Shown here: positions 9,203 through 17,880 of the stretch, in pieces
How the letters are laid out: every line of letters starts with the position of its first letter
Position numbering within the stretch: the stretch's first letter is position 1
NCBI RefSeq assembly: GCF_900111875.1
Contig: NZ_FOJU01000003.1
Span: 124,001 to 188,000, forward strand
Direction of reading: 5' to 3'
DNA: 64,000 nt
DNA from: Poseidonocella pacifica
Lineage (GTDB): Bacteria; Pseudomonadota; Alphaproteobacteria; Rhodobacterales; Rhodobacteraceae
Notes under the pieces: generated by a model
What the model was told of the DNA's origin: nothing
Seen by the model: the letters and a program-made list of their open reading frames with translations, nothing else
The model's database searches: none
Translations under genes and position numbers: made by a program

Positions 9203-10047
9203 GCCACGGCCTCCTGCCCCGAGAACCGACCCGCACGGGTGCCCGTGAACCGTTTCATCAGCAGGCCATAGATCACCAGCAGCGTGAAGCTGAAGAGCGT
9301 GGTAAGAACACCGAAGGCAAAGAGGTTGGGATAAATCTCCACCGAGAAGGTTCCGTAGATCGACAGGGGCAACGTCAGATCCCGTCCCGCAGTAAAGAGC
9401 GTGCGCGAAAACTCATCATAGCTCAGGGTAAAGCTGAAGAGGGCAGCGGAGAGCACGCCGGGGAAGATGATCGGGAACGTCACCCGCCGAAAGGTCTGGG
9501 CGGGGCTGACGCCGAGGGAGAGGGAAGCTTCTTCAACCGAGCGGTCGAAGCGGTTGAAGATCGCGAGCATTACCAGAAAGGCAAAGGGGTAAGTATAGAC
9601 GACGTGCAGGACAAAGGCCGTCCCCCACCATGCCCGCTCGATACCGAGCACGTTCGACAGAAGCGCCATCCCAAGCCCCACCAGAACGCCGGGGACCATC
9701 ATCCCAAGGATCACAAGGTAGAATACCGGCCCTGAGCCGCGAAACCGCGTTCGGAAAGCCTCCGCGCTCATGGTTCCGAGCACGACGGAGACCACCGTGG
9801 TCATGAAGGCGAGTGCAAGCGACCGCAGAAGGCTGTCACCGACCGGAAGCTGCGAGACACGGGAGGTTTCCGTCAACCCGAGCAGGTGGCGATACCAGTA
9901 TGTCGACCATTCCTGTATCGGGAATTGTGGCCCGCCGTTGGGCCCCTGAAAGCTGAGGATCGCGAGAACGATCATCGGGCCATAGAGGAAAGCGAGGAAG
10001 GCACCGGTATAGAGGGCGAGAGCGGGTCTGAGCATACGAACATCCAT
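9199..10047 (-). CDS. ABC transporter permease, PotC type
   Basis: A 282-residue inner-membrane permease with about six predicted membrane segments. The conserved EAA loop that contacts the ATPase is visible as EEASLSLGVSPAQTFRRVTF. It pairs with the permease at 10051-10962 to form the import channel. The gene ends inside the start of the SDR gene (four-base overlap), so transport and metabolism genes are on one transcript. Confidence 0.93.
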   Translation of the reverse strand: MDVRMLRPALALYTGAFLAFLYGPMIVLAILSFQGPNGGPQFPIQEWSTYWYRHLLGLTETSRVSQLPVGDSLLRSLALAFMTTVVSVVLGTMSAEAFRTRFRGSGPVFYLVILGMMVPGVLVGLGMALLSNVLGIERAWWGTAFVLHVVYTYPFAFLVMLAIFNRFDRSVEEASLSLGVSPAQTFRRVTFPIIFPGVLSAALFSFTLSYDEFSRTLFTAGRDLTLPLSIYGTFSVEIYPNLFAFGVLTTLFSFTLLVIYGLLMKRFTGTRAGRFSGQEAVA

Positions 10048-10050
10048 TGC

Positions 10051-10962
10051 TCACATCTCCTTGCGCAGGTCGACGACGCGCAGGGCGAGCGTGATAACCG
10101 CTGTGATGATGATTGTGAGGACCACGCCCGCAACAGCGGCAAAGGCCCATTTGAGAGAGCCGACCTGACTCACGATAATGTTTCCGAGCAGGTTGACCTT
10201 GCGGCCAGACAGCGACGCAGCGGTCGCAAATTCACCCAGTACCATGACGGACACGAAGATTGCGCCGACGATCACGCCCGGCATGGAAAGCGGAAGAACG
10301 ATGCGGCGGAAGATCGTCCCGAAGGAGGCACCCAAGTCACGCGCGGCTTCGATCACCGACTCGTCGATGCGGGCAATCATGAAGGTGATCGGCCCCACCA
10401 TGAAAACGCAATAGATCTGGGTCATTCCGACGAGGACAGAGAACTCAGAGAAGAGCAGGAATGTCAGTGGCTCACTGATGATTCCGAGCTTCTGGAGAAT
10501 GACGTTGATCGCCCCTTCGGTCCCGAGCATGGGCCGCCACGCGATCACGCGGATCAGGAACGAGGTCCAGAACGGAATGACACAGGCAACCAGAAGCGCG
10601 GTTTGGACCGTGCGGTTTTTGACAAAGAGCCCGATGAACAGCGCGACGGGATAGCCGACAAGAAGGGTTGCCGCGAGTACGATGGCCCAGATCCTGAGGG
10701 TTGTACCGATTGCACCAAGATATGTCGGGGAGCTGAGAAACCGCTCCCAGCTTGCGGTGGTAAGAGTGGAATTCACCGCGAATGTCGTCTGCGTCCAGAA
10801 GGACACATAGACCACCATGCCGAGCGGCAACAACATGAAGAGGGTCATCCAGATGACCCCCGGGCTGAGCAACATGAGTGCACGACGGCGATCGGTCGCT
10901 TCGCGCACGGTCGCCGGGCTTTTTTCGGAGGTAAGGGGAAGGTCAGTTGTCATCGCGGTCAT
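10051..10962 (-). CDS. ABC transporter permease, PotB type
   Basis: A 303-residue permease with an extended cytoplasmic N-terminus followed by about six membrane helices. The EAA loop reads IEAARDLGASFGTIFRRIVL. It is the first permease of the operon and overlaps the upstream ATPase gene by four bases (ATGA). With the PotC-type subunit it builds the membrane part of a spermidine/putrescine/iron-type importer. An alternative start lies nine bases downstream of the ATG at 10962. Confidence 0.93.
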   Translation of the reverse strand: MTAMTTDLPLTSEKSPATVREATDRRRALMLLSPGVIWMTLFMLLPLGMVVYVSFWTQTTFAVNSTLTTASWERFLSSPTYLGAIGTTLRIWAIVLAATLLVGYPVALFIGLFVKNRTVQTALLVACVIPFWTSFLIRVIAWRPMLGTEGAINVILQKLGIISEPLTFLLFSEFSVLVGMTQIYCVFMVGPITFMIARIDESVIEAARDLGASFGTIFRRIVLPLSMPGVIVGAIFVSVMVLGEFATAASLSGRKVNLLGNIIVSQVGSLKWAFAAVAGVVLTIIITAVITLALRVVDLRKEM

Positions 10963-12062
10963 CCTTCGGCTCCCTCAAAGAGGAGCACCTCTTCGGGCCT
11001 GTAATGCAGTGCGTAGGTGCGCCCCTCTTCGAGCCGGGGAAGTCGCGGGCTGCTGAGATGGTCGACAACCTGCACAAGAGCACCGTCAGCCGTCCGGAAG
11101 AAGGACAGTGCAGTCGGGCCATTGAATTCACCGGTAAGGAAGCGCGCCTCGAAGTGATGCCGTCCTTCGGGTACCTGAGCAGCGTCAGAGACATCGATAC
11201 GGTCGAAACGAAGCGCGATCTGTGCGCTTTGCCCATCGGACAGGCTGCCTGGAACAGGGAGGATTCCTGCATTCGTCCGAAGCTTGTCCTTCTCCACCGT
11301 GCCTGAAAGGATATTCCATGCATTGAGGTGCTTGGCCGCGGAGGCGTTCAGCGGGGCTTCGAACAATGCCCGCGAACCAGAGGACTGGACGATCCGCCCG
11401 CCCGCCAGAACTGCGACGGTGTCACCCATTGTGAGCGCTTCCGTCTCAGAGCCCGTCACATGCAGGAAGCTGACCTTGAGACGCTCACGGATCGCCCGGA
11501 GTTCGTCGCACATCCGGTCACGCAAGTTGGCGTCAAGCGCACCAAGCGGTTCATCTAGAAGCACAATTCGCGGCTCGGTGACGAGTGTACGCGCCAGAGC
11601 AACCCGTTGACGTTGGCCGCCGGAAATCTCGCCGACACCGCGATGTCCAAACCCTTCGAGCCCGACGAGTTCAAGCGCCGCCTGCGTACGCTCGGCAACT
11701 TCGGCGGCACTCGCAACCGCATTCGACTCGCGGTACTTCAGCCCGAACGCGACGTTTTCTTCGACCGTGAGATGCGGAAAGAGCGCGAAGTTTTGAAAGA
11801 CAAACCCGATATCCCTGCGGTGCGGCGGCTGTCCATCGAGACGTACACCGTCGAGAATAATCTGCCCCGCGTCCGGCTCTTCGAATCCTGCGATCAACCG
11901 CAGCAGCGTCGTCTTGCCCGACCCCGAAGCCCCGAGAAGTGACACATAGGCATCGTCCGGGACCGTAAAGCTCAGGCCGTCCAACGCCGTCGCGTCCCCG
12001 TACCGTCGCGTGATTCCACTGAGTGTGAGCACTTGATCCCCCAAAATTTTTGCTTGTCGCAT
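10959..12062 (-). CDS. ABC transporter ATP-binding protein, first gene of uptake operon
   Basis: A 367-residue PotA-like ATPase. Walker A is GASGSGKTT, the Q-loop is VFQNFALFPH, the signature is ISGGQRQR and Walker B is [12 protein letters not shown]. The H-loop position reads LHVTGSETEAL: the usual switch histidine (THD/THAQ) appears to be replaced by T-G, which is unusual for an active ABC ATPase. The C-terminal part is TOBE-like. It leads the leftward operon and faces the GntR gene across a 256-bp intergenic region. Confidence 0.9.
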   Translation of the reverse strand: MRQAKILGDQVLTLSGITRRYGDATALDGLSFTVPDDAYVSLLGASGSGKTTLLRLIAGFEEPDAGQIILDGVRLDGQPPHRRDIGFVFQNFALFPHLTVEENVAFGLKYRESNAVASAAEVAERTQAALELVGLEGFGHRGVGEISGGQRQRVALARTLVTEPRIVLLDEPLGALDANLRDRMCDELRAIRERLKVSFLHVTGSETEALTMGDTVAVLAGGRIVQSSGSRALFEAPLNASAAKHLNAWNILSGTVEKDKLRTNAGILPVPGSLSDGQSAQIALRFDRIDVSDAAQVPEGRHHFEARFLTGEFNGPTALSFFRTADGALVQVVDHLSSPRLPRLEEGRTYALHYRPEEVLLFEGAEG

Positions 12063-12230
12063 ACGAACATCGTTTTCTGACTCCGATCAAGAAAAAAATG
12101 ATCTTCGAATACAATGGTCACAAAATGCCTATAAACCGGGCGTTGCTGGGGCGTTCTAGCGCAGTAGAGGCAATTTCTGCGGCATATTGAGGGTGAACAG
12201 GGGCAACGCTCCAATGGGACAAACGATTTT

Positions 12231-12250
12231 TGTATACTGATCGTATATTG
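12231..12250. promoter_or_regulatory. Candidate GntR operator in the divergent intergenic region
   Basis: The sequence TGTATACTGATCGTATATTG holds two GTATAC/GTATAT elements five bases apart. Sites with a TTGTATACAA-like core are common for FCD-type GntR regulators, and this one lies between the uptake operon and the GntR gene, about 70 bp before the regulator's start. The assignment as an operator is inference from position and motif. Confidence 0.4.
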
Positions 12251-12318
12251 CCGAACCGACCTGACGTTGGTTAGGATCAGCAAAAGCCGCAGTCGGATCG
12301 AAGGTAGAACCACGCCCC

Positions 12319-13314
12319 ATGACGCAATCGACGTCCTATGCAGACACGGCAGACCAAGCGCCGACAATGTTTGAAGCTGCGGCACGGCTTATCCGCAACA
12401 ATATCATGTCCGGCCAACTGATCCCCGGGGTCGTTCTGCAGGAAAGCGCGCTGGCCGAACGACTATCCACCTCGCGCGCCACGGTGAAGCGCGCTCTTGC
12501 GGTTCTCGCTGACGAAAACCTCATCCAAAGATTTGAGGGGCGCGGCTTTCTCGTGGCCGGCGGCGATGGCACCCCCATCAGGCTTGACCTGCGGCGTCTG
12601 GAGCTTGACCTCGACGGCTTTGATGAAACCGTGGGCCAGCCCAACTGGCTGAGGATTCAGGACAGTGTGGCGGCGGAACTCTCGCGCTGTTTGGTCTTCG
12701 GGCGGTACCGAGTGGTCGAGGCGCTTGTCGCGAAAGAGTTCGACGTCAGCCGAACAGTTGTCCGCGATGTCCTGTCCCGCCTGCAGGAAAGAGGCTTGGT
12801 ACAAAAATCCAGCAATTCTCGTTGGGTCGTCGAGCCGCTGACTGCGCACAAGATCAAGAACAAGTTTGAACTTCGCATGGTGCTGGAGATCGCAGCGCTT
12901 CAGGCCGCTGAAGCCGGATCAACCGAACTTGGTGATCTGGCTGATAAGATCCGCAGCGTTCCCTCCACCGCGCCTGTCCCGCCGGAAACTTGGTTCGAAC
13001 TTGAAGAGCAGTTCTTTGATCTGGCGATACTCTCCACGCCCAATGATGACCTTGCGCAATATGTTCGCGCAAACCGTAGCGCGCTGAATGCGTCGCAGAG
13101 AGTACTGTTTTCCCTTGGCCTCCCCCCGGACAGGCAATCGTTGCTTGAACTTTGCCTCGTAATTGATCTCCTGAGAGCGGGCACGCGCGCCGCTGCTGCC
13201 AATATGCTCGGCACACACCTTCAGAACGCCCTGAACCGCACGATCGCTCAGCTCAAGATCGTGTCAGTGATTGATCCACCCACCGATCTTGCGCCCTACC
13301 TCGTCCGCGACTGA
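12319..13314 (+). CDS. GntR-family regulator with two winged-helix domains and FCD domain
   Basis: A 331-residue regulator with an unusual architecture. One GntR-type winged helix spans about residues 16-80 (LAERLSTSRATVKRALAVLADENLIQRFEGRGFLV) and a second spans about 110-173 (FDVSRTVVRDVLSRLQERGLV). An FCD-like alpha-helical ligand domain follows (about 177-305, ELRMVLEIAALQAAE). It is transcribed away from the uptake operon and is the likely local regulator, with the imported compound or a metabolite as effector. It ends just before a bidirectional hairpin. Confidence 0.88.
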   Translation: MTQSTSYADTADQAPTMFEAAARLIRNNIMSGQLIPGVVLQESALAERLSTSRATVKRALAVLADENLIQRFEGRGFLVAGGDGTPIRLDLRRLELDLDGFDETVGQPNWLRIQDSVAAELSRCLVFGRYRVVEALVAKEFDVSRTVVRDVLSRLQERGLVQKSSNSRWVVEPLTAHKIKNKFELRMVLEIAALQAAEAGSTELGDLADKIRSVPSTAPVPPETWFELEEQFFDLAILSTPNDDLAQYVRANRSALNASQRVLFSLGLPPDRQSLLELCLVIDLLRAGTRAAAANMLGTHLQNALNRTIAQLKIVSVIDPPTDLAPYLVRD

Positions 13315-13315
13315 C

Positions 13316-13350
13316 AACAAAAAACCGCGATCCCGTGTGGGACCGCGGCT
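13316..13350 (-). terminator. Rho-independent terminator between carD and gntR
   Basis: A stem of ten positions with one mismatch: CCGCGATCCC (13325-13334), loop GTGT, GGGACCGCGG (13339-13348). Read leftward it is followed by a run of T residues (the A run at 13319-13324), so it terminates carD. It may also stop the GntR transcript from the other side. Confidence 0.75.
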
Positions 13351-13375
13351 TTGAACCGTACTGCAGGAGGAGAGA

Positions 13376-13882
13376 TTACGCCGCGCGCGCGGTCAGCACC
13401 TCGTCGACCTTCTTCGATGCAGAAATCTCATCATCGCCAGAGACAGCGGCAATCTCACGGGTCAACCGTTCGAGCGCTGCTTCATAGAGCTGCCGTTCAG
13501 AATAGCTTTGCTCGCGCTGGTCATCACTGCGATGCAAGTCGCGAACCACCTCAGCGATGGCGATCAGATCGCCGGAATTGATCTTTTGCTCATATTCCTG
13601 TGCGCGCCGGGACCACATCGCACGCTTGACCTTGGCCTTGCCCTTGAGGGTTGTCATCGCCTTGGTGATCACATCGGGCGAACTCAGGGAACGCATCCCG
13701 ATTTCCTCAGCCTTGTGCGTTGGCACGCGAAGCGTCATCTTGTCTTTTTCGAAGGAGATCACGAAAAGCTCGAGCGAAATGCCCGCGATCTCCTGCTGCT
13801 CGATAGACACGATCTGCCCAACCCCATGCGCGGGGTAGACGACATAATCGTTCGGACGAAAGTCAGGTTTCTTTTTGGTCAT
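13376..13882 (-). CDS. carD: CarD family transcriptional regulator (CdnL-like)
   Basis: A 168-residue protein with an N-terminal CarD/Tudor-like RNA polymerase interaction domain (FRPNDYVVYPAHGVGQIVSIE) and a helical DNA-binding C-terminal domain. CarD/CdnL proteins stabilise open complexes, notably at rRNA promoters. ATG 13882 has AAGGAAGG upstream. The order helicase, S4 protein, fdxA, carD is a familiar one in Rhodobacterales. A terminator-like hairpin separates it from fdxA, so it probably has its own promoter. Confidence 0.95.
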   Translation of the reverse strand: MTKKKPDFRPNDYVVYPAHGVGQIVSIEQQEIAGISLELFVISFEKDKMTLRVPTHKAEEIGMRSLSSPDVITKAMTTLKGKAKVKRAMWSRRAQEYEQKINSGDLIAIAEVVRDLHRSDDQREQSYSERQLYEAALERLTREIAAVSGDDEISASKKVDEVLTARAA

Positions 13883-13917
13883 ACAAGCCTTCCTTGCAAG
13901 AGCATCCCCAAGACGAC

Positions 13918-13963
13918 AAAACCCTTCTACAGCGCTACCTTCTTAGGCGACTGTATGAAGGGG
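13918..13963 (-). terminator. Terminator-like hairpin downstream of fdxA
   Basis: Inverted repeat CCCTTC-TACAG (13922-13932) with CTGTA-TGAAGGG (13951-13962), with an 18-base loop and one bulged base. On the minus strand the hairpin is followed by TTTTG, as expected for termination of the fdxA transcript before carD. The long loop lowers confidence. Apart from this the 288 bp between carD and fdxA show no gene. Confidence 0.45.
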
Positions 13964-14170
13964 CTTTTGATCGATGAGGCTAGCGACCGGAGTGTGCGGC
14001 CACGGACGACATTCTCTCATTACGTTTCATGTTTACAAAGCATAACATAAAATGGGCCACAGCGGAAGCGCAGCAACCAGAGGCGTTATTTTTCACTTTG
14101 GCGACAATACACTTAGAGGCTGATCTTCGTGTCCCATACGGAGAGGCAAGTACCCCTCGCGTCGAATCAC

Positions 14171-14509
14171 TCAGCCACCTTCGCCCGGCGCTTCGGAGAA
14201 ATACTTGTCTTTCTTATCCGTTTCACCGTCGCGCGCCTCAGCTTCTGGGAGCGGATCTTTCTTGGTGACGATCACGGGCCAGTGCTCGGAGTATTTCCGA
14301 TTGAACTCGACCCAGCCCTCCATCGCAGGCTCAGTGTCAGGACGAATGGCATCGGCGGGACATTCCGGTTCACACACGCCGCAATCAATGCACTCATCCG
14401 GGTGAATGACCAGCATGTTTTCGCCCTCGTAGAAGCAATCCACAGGACAAACCTCGACGCAATCAGTGTATTTGCAGGCTATGCAGTTGTCAGTCACGAC
14501 ATAAGTCAT
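14171..14509 (-). CDS. fdxA: Ferredoxin FdxA, 7Fe-8S type
   Basis: A 112-residue bacterial ferredoxin. Two cysteine clusters are visible: [17 protein letters not shown] and [12 protein letters not shown], the pattern of one [3Fe-4S] and one [4Fe-4S] cluster. The C-terminal extension ([13 protein letters not shown]) is typical of FdxA. It is a cytoplasmic low-potential electron carrier. It follows the S4-domain gene by 47 bp on the same strand. Confidence 0.96.
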   Translation of the reverse strand: MTYVVTDNCIACKYTDCVEVCPVDCFYEGENMLVIHPDECIDCGVCEPECPADAIRPDTEPAMEGWVEFNRKYSEHWPVIVTKKDPLPEAEARDGETDKKDKYFSEAPGEGG

Positions 14510-14556
14510 GGGGGCCTCTCATCCTTGTGGACTTTCAGTTAGATGAGCCCGCCTGA

Positions 14557-14934
14557 TCATTCAAGCAGGTCGGATCGTTTGAGATCAAGATTGCGTCGGT
14601 CCCGCTTTGTAGGACGTCCTTTTCCCTCATAACGCGGATTTCTTGGAGCTTCGTCCTTCACCTCGGGCGGCGTGAGATCCGTATAGAGCAGACGGGCTTC
14701 AGTCGCAGGCCCCCGCCGGTTCCCGATTGCCTCAATCCGCACGATGCGAATCCGCTCGCCCTGTAGAAACGTCAGCGTATCTCCCGCACCAATGGTCCGC
14801 GATGGCTTTAGCGCATGCTGTCCGTCTACACGAACATGCCCCCCGGAAATCACCTTGGCGGCGAGAGCGCGGCTCTTGAAAAACCGCGCCCACCAGAGCC
14901 ATTTGTCGAGTCGAACTAGCGGTCGCGGCTCCAA
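14557..14934 (-). CDS. S4-domain RNA-binding protein (HslR-like)
   Basis: A 125-residue protein with an S4 RNA-binding domain at about residues 6-65 (RLDKWLWWARFFKSRALAAKVI) and a basic tail (KGRPTKRDRRNLDLKR). HslR-like proteins bind stalled 50S subunits carrying peptidyl-tRNA. The start is taken as TTG at 14934, which lies four bases after the helicase stop, so it is probably translated by coupling. The basic C-terminal tail may add RNA affinity. Confidence 0.85.
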   Translation of the reverse strand: MEPRPLVRLDKWLWWARFFKSRALAAKVISGGHVRVDGQHALKPSRTIGAGDTLTFLQGERIRIVRIEAIGNRRGPATEARLLYTDLTPPEVKDEAPRNPRYEGKGRPTKRDRRNLDLKRSDLLE

Positions 14935-14938
14935 GCAA

Positions 14939-17854
14939 TCAGCCTTTGGTCTTCAAGCCCATCAACGCCGCAGCAAAGGGATTGTCCGGGTCGATGCGGT
15001 CCGCCTTTTTCGGTGGCCCACCCTCATAGCGGCGCGCGCCCTGGTCAGCGGGCTTGCTACCCTTCTTGCCTTTCGGCGCGCCACCCTTCGCCTTTGCGGG
15101 GCGGTTCCTGCGCTGTCCGTCACCCTTGGCATCGGCTTGGCGGCGACCACGGTTTCCAGCCCAAGTGAAGGTATAGAAAACTTCTGTCTCAGGACCTGCA
15201 ACCTCAGCATCCGGCGCCGTTCCCACTGGGATTTCATGCTCCGGAATTTCGGGAATTTCCGCCTCGACTTCGGCAGTCTCCGCAGGCTCGGCCGCGATTG
15301 GCGCCTCCCCGACGTCCGGCATTGCGTCCACCGGGGGCGCGATGTCGCCGGGCTCCACTGCTTCGGGTTGTTCGGTTATAGCGCCTGCAGGGGCTGCGTC
15401 GCTTATGTCCATGATGGGCGCATCGGATTCTGGTGTCTCCGCCGCTTCCGCACCGGGGATCGTTGCGTCCACGGCGCGCACTTTCCGGCGTTCAGAACGC
15501 TCTGCCCGATATCCAAGGCCGTTCATCAAATCGGCAAATTGCTCAAGCGTCATGCCCGTAATGGACAGCATGTCAGGCTTCGCTTCAAAGCCCCCACGGC
15601 TGTCTTCCCCGCGCAGCATGTCCGCGAGACGTTCCAACATATCGATGCGTATGGCGCGCTCCCCAGCGGCTCGATATCCCGCCATGGTATGATACCCATC
15701 GGGATTTCCCTGGCCAGTCATAACGGTCACGAGGCCTGCGGGCGGTGCCTCGGGGAATTCCTGATGGCCAGCGGCAAGCGACCAGAGCACAAGACGCAGG
15801 CGCGTGGGCGCGGGTTTCAGAAGCAGTGGCAGGAAGATAGTGAACTGGCCAAAACGCACGCCATGTTTGCGCAATAGGCTGCGCGCATCCTGATCCAGAG
15901 CCTTCACCTCCTGCGCAACATCCTGGCGGGGCACAATGCCGAAACCTTCGACGAGGCGGAAGGCAAAGCCACGGGCGAGGCCGGTAAGGGTCTCGTCGCG
16001 CTGCATACCGAGGAGTGGTTCGAAATTCGCAGCGATCTTGCGGTCGATGAAGTGTTGCAGACGGCGCTGCACCTTTTGGGCCACTTCGTCTCCGGCTTCT
16101 TCATCGACGAAGGCCACGACACGCGGCTTCATGGGATCATCACCGGAGACGAGTTTTCCCACGGCGCTGTCGCCCCACATGAGGCCACCTTGCTCGGTGA
16201 AATCGATCTCCGTATCCGGCGCATTATAGAAGCGATCCGCGCGGAGATGGAATTCCGGAGCCAGAGCCTGCAAGCTGGCTTGCATCAAGGTCTTCGCCTC
16301 CTGCCCGCTCGCGTTCTGATCCATACTGAAGCGGAAGCCGTTCAACCGACCAACAAACTGGTCTTCGACCGTCACTTCACCCTTATCGTTCACCTGGGCC
16401 ACCATGGCCTCCTTCTGCTTGAGCCGGCGCAAAAGTACCGAAGTGCGCCGGTCCACAAATCTTTGAGTCAGACACATGTGCAATGCATCCGACAAGCGAT
16501 CTTCTACCGCGCGAGTCGCCTCGCGCCAATGACTTTCATCCTGCACCCAATCCCGGCGTTGGGCCACATAGGTCCACGTCCGGACATAGGCGAGGCGTTT
16601 CGACAACGCATCAATGTCCCCATCGGTTCGATCTATTCGCTTTACTTGCCGCGCGAGCCAATCATCCGGCACCCGCCCATGCTCATGGAGAAAGCGAAAA
16701 ATCTGCTCCAGAAGGCTTGCGTGTTCTGCGTGACTTATACCGCGAAAATCTGGAACGCGGCACACATCCCACAGGAGTTTCACTGAGTTGCCGTCTGAGG
16801 CACGTGCACGCACTTCGCCCACATCCGACAGCGATTTGAGCGCCCCGAGATCGTCCGCACCCCGCGCCCGCATCAGCCATTCGTCCTCTGGCGCGATCTC
16901 CAGCGAATTGATCAGCGCATCAGGCGAGCGGAAGTCCAAGGCGGCATTGCGCCAATTCAGCTTGCGGATCGGGGTGAACCGATGATCCATGATCGCTTGC
17001 GCGACGCCCTCGTCAAGCGGTCGCGCCTCACCGGTAACGCCGAAACTGCCGTGGCTCATGCCCCGACCTGCCCGGCCAGCGATCTGCGCCAACTCATTGG
17101 GCGCAAGAGGGCGCATGCGCCGCCCATCGAACTTGCTCGTCGCTGAGAAAGCCACATGATCGATATCGAGGTTCAGCCCCATCCCGATGGCATCCGTCGC
17201 CACTAGATGATCCACCTCACCATTCTGGTAAAGTTCGACCTGAGCGTTTCTCGTTCGCGGACTGAGCGCCCCCATGACGACCGCCGCCCCACCCTTCTGG
17301 CGGCGCAGCAACTCTGCGATCGCATAGACATTGTCGACCGAAAATCCGACGATGGCAGAACGGGCGGGCATCCTGCTTATCTTGCGGCTACCTGAGTAGG
17401 ACAGTTCGCTGAGGCGCTCACGCCGCATGAACTGCACTCCGGGAACAAGCGCCGCGATGGCGCCCCGCATCGTATCCGAACCCAGAAACAGCGTTTCCTG
17501 CGTTCCGCGCGCCCGCAGAAGCCTGTCCGTAAAAACGTGGCCGCGTTCGGGATCTGCACAAAGCTGAATTTCATCAACCGCGAGGAAATCGGCCCCCATC
17601 GCTTCGGGCATCGCCTCCACGGTGCAGACCCAATATTGAGTTCGCTCCGGAACGATCCGCTCTTCACCTGTCACGAGCGCCACGACCGACGGGCCGCGAA
17701 CGGCCTTGATTCGGTCATAGACCTCCCGGGCCAGAAGTCGCAGAGGCAGCCCGATCACACCGGTCCGATAGCCCAGCATCCGCTCGATGGCGTAGTGGGT
17801 CTTGCCAGTATTGGTCGGACCAAGGACCGCAGTGATCCTCGAACGTTCGGTCAT
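14939..17854 (-). CDS. SUV3-like DExH RNA helicase with long low-complexity tail
   Basis: A 971-residue superfamily 2 helicase. Motif I is LGPTNTGKTH, motif II is VDEIQ, motif V-like DAIGMGLNLDID and motif VI QIAGRAGR, the pattern of the mitochondrial SUV3/bacterial MgpS group. Residues from about 790 are rich in Ala, Pro, Glu and Asp and end in a basic Lys/Arg/Gly segment, which suggests a disordered RNA- or protein-binding tail. It is followed directly by the S4 RNA-binding protein, fitting a role in RNA or ribosome handling. The N-terminus begins at the helicase core with almost no extension. Confidence 0.92.
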   Translation of the reverse strand: MTERSRITAVLGPTNTGKTHYAIERMLGYRTGVIGLPLRLLAREVYDRIKAVRGPSVVALVTGEERIVPERTQYWVCTVEAMPEAMGADFLAVDEIQLCADPERGHVFTDRLLRARGTQETLFLGSDTMRGAIAALVPGVQFMRRERLSELSYSGSRKISRMPARSAIVGFSVDNVYAIAELLRRQKGGAAVVMGALSPRTRNAQVELYQNGEVDHLVATDAIGMGLNLDIDHVAFSATSKFDGRRMRPLAPNELAQIAGRAGRGMSHGSFGVTGEARPLDEGVAQAIMDHRFTPIRKLNWRNAALDFRSPDALINSLEIAPEDEWLMRARGADDLGALKSLSDVGEVRARASDGNSVKLLWDVCRVPDFRGISHAEHASLLEQIFRFLHEHGRVPDDWLARQVKRIDRTDGDIDALSKRLAYVRTWTYVAQRRDWVQDESHWREATRAVEDRLSDALHMCLTQRFVDRRTSVLLRRLKQKEAMVAQVNDKGEVTVEDQFVGRLNGFRFSMDQNASGQEAKTLMQASLQALAPEFHLRADRFYNAPDTEIDFTEQGGLMWGDSAVGKLVSGDDPMKPRVVAFVDEEAGDEVAQKVQRRLQHFIDRKIAANFEPLLGMQRDETLTGLARGFAFRLVEGFGIVPRQDVAQEVKALDQDARSLLRKHGVRFGQFTIFLPLLLKPAPTRLRLVLWSLAAGHQEFPEAPPAGLVTVMTGQGNPDGYHTMAGYRAAGERAIRIDMLERLADMLRGEDSRGGFEAKPDMLSITGMTLEQFADLMNGLGYRAERSERRKVRAVDATIPGAEAAETPESDAPIMDISDAAPAGAITEQPEAVEPGDIAPPVDAMPDVGEAPIAAEPAETAEVEAEIPEIPEHEIPVGTAPDAEVAGPETEVFYTFTWAGNRGRRQADAKGDGQRRNRPAKAKGGAPKGKKGSKPADQGARRYEGGPPKKADRIDPDNPFAAALMGLKTKG

Positions 17855-17880
17855 TGGGAACGATCCTGTATCGCGGGCCT

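Noticed and set aside
9886-11004. 372-codon plus-strand frame opposite the permease genes
   Set aside because: Lies opposite two clear permeases and is rich in His, Asp and Arg as expected for an antisense shadow of membrane-protein codons.
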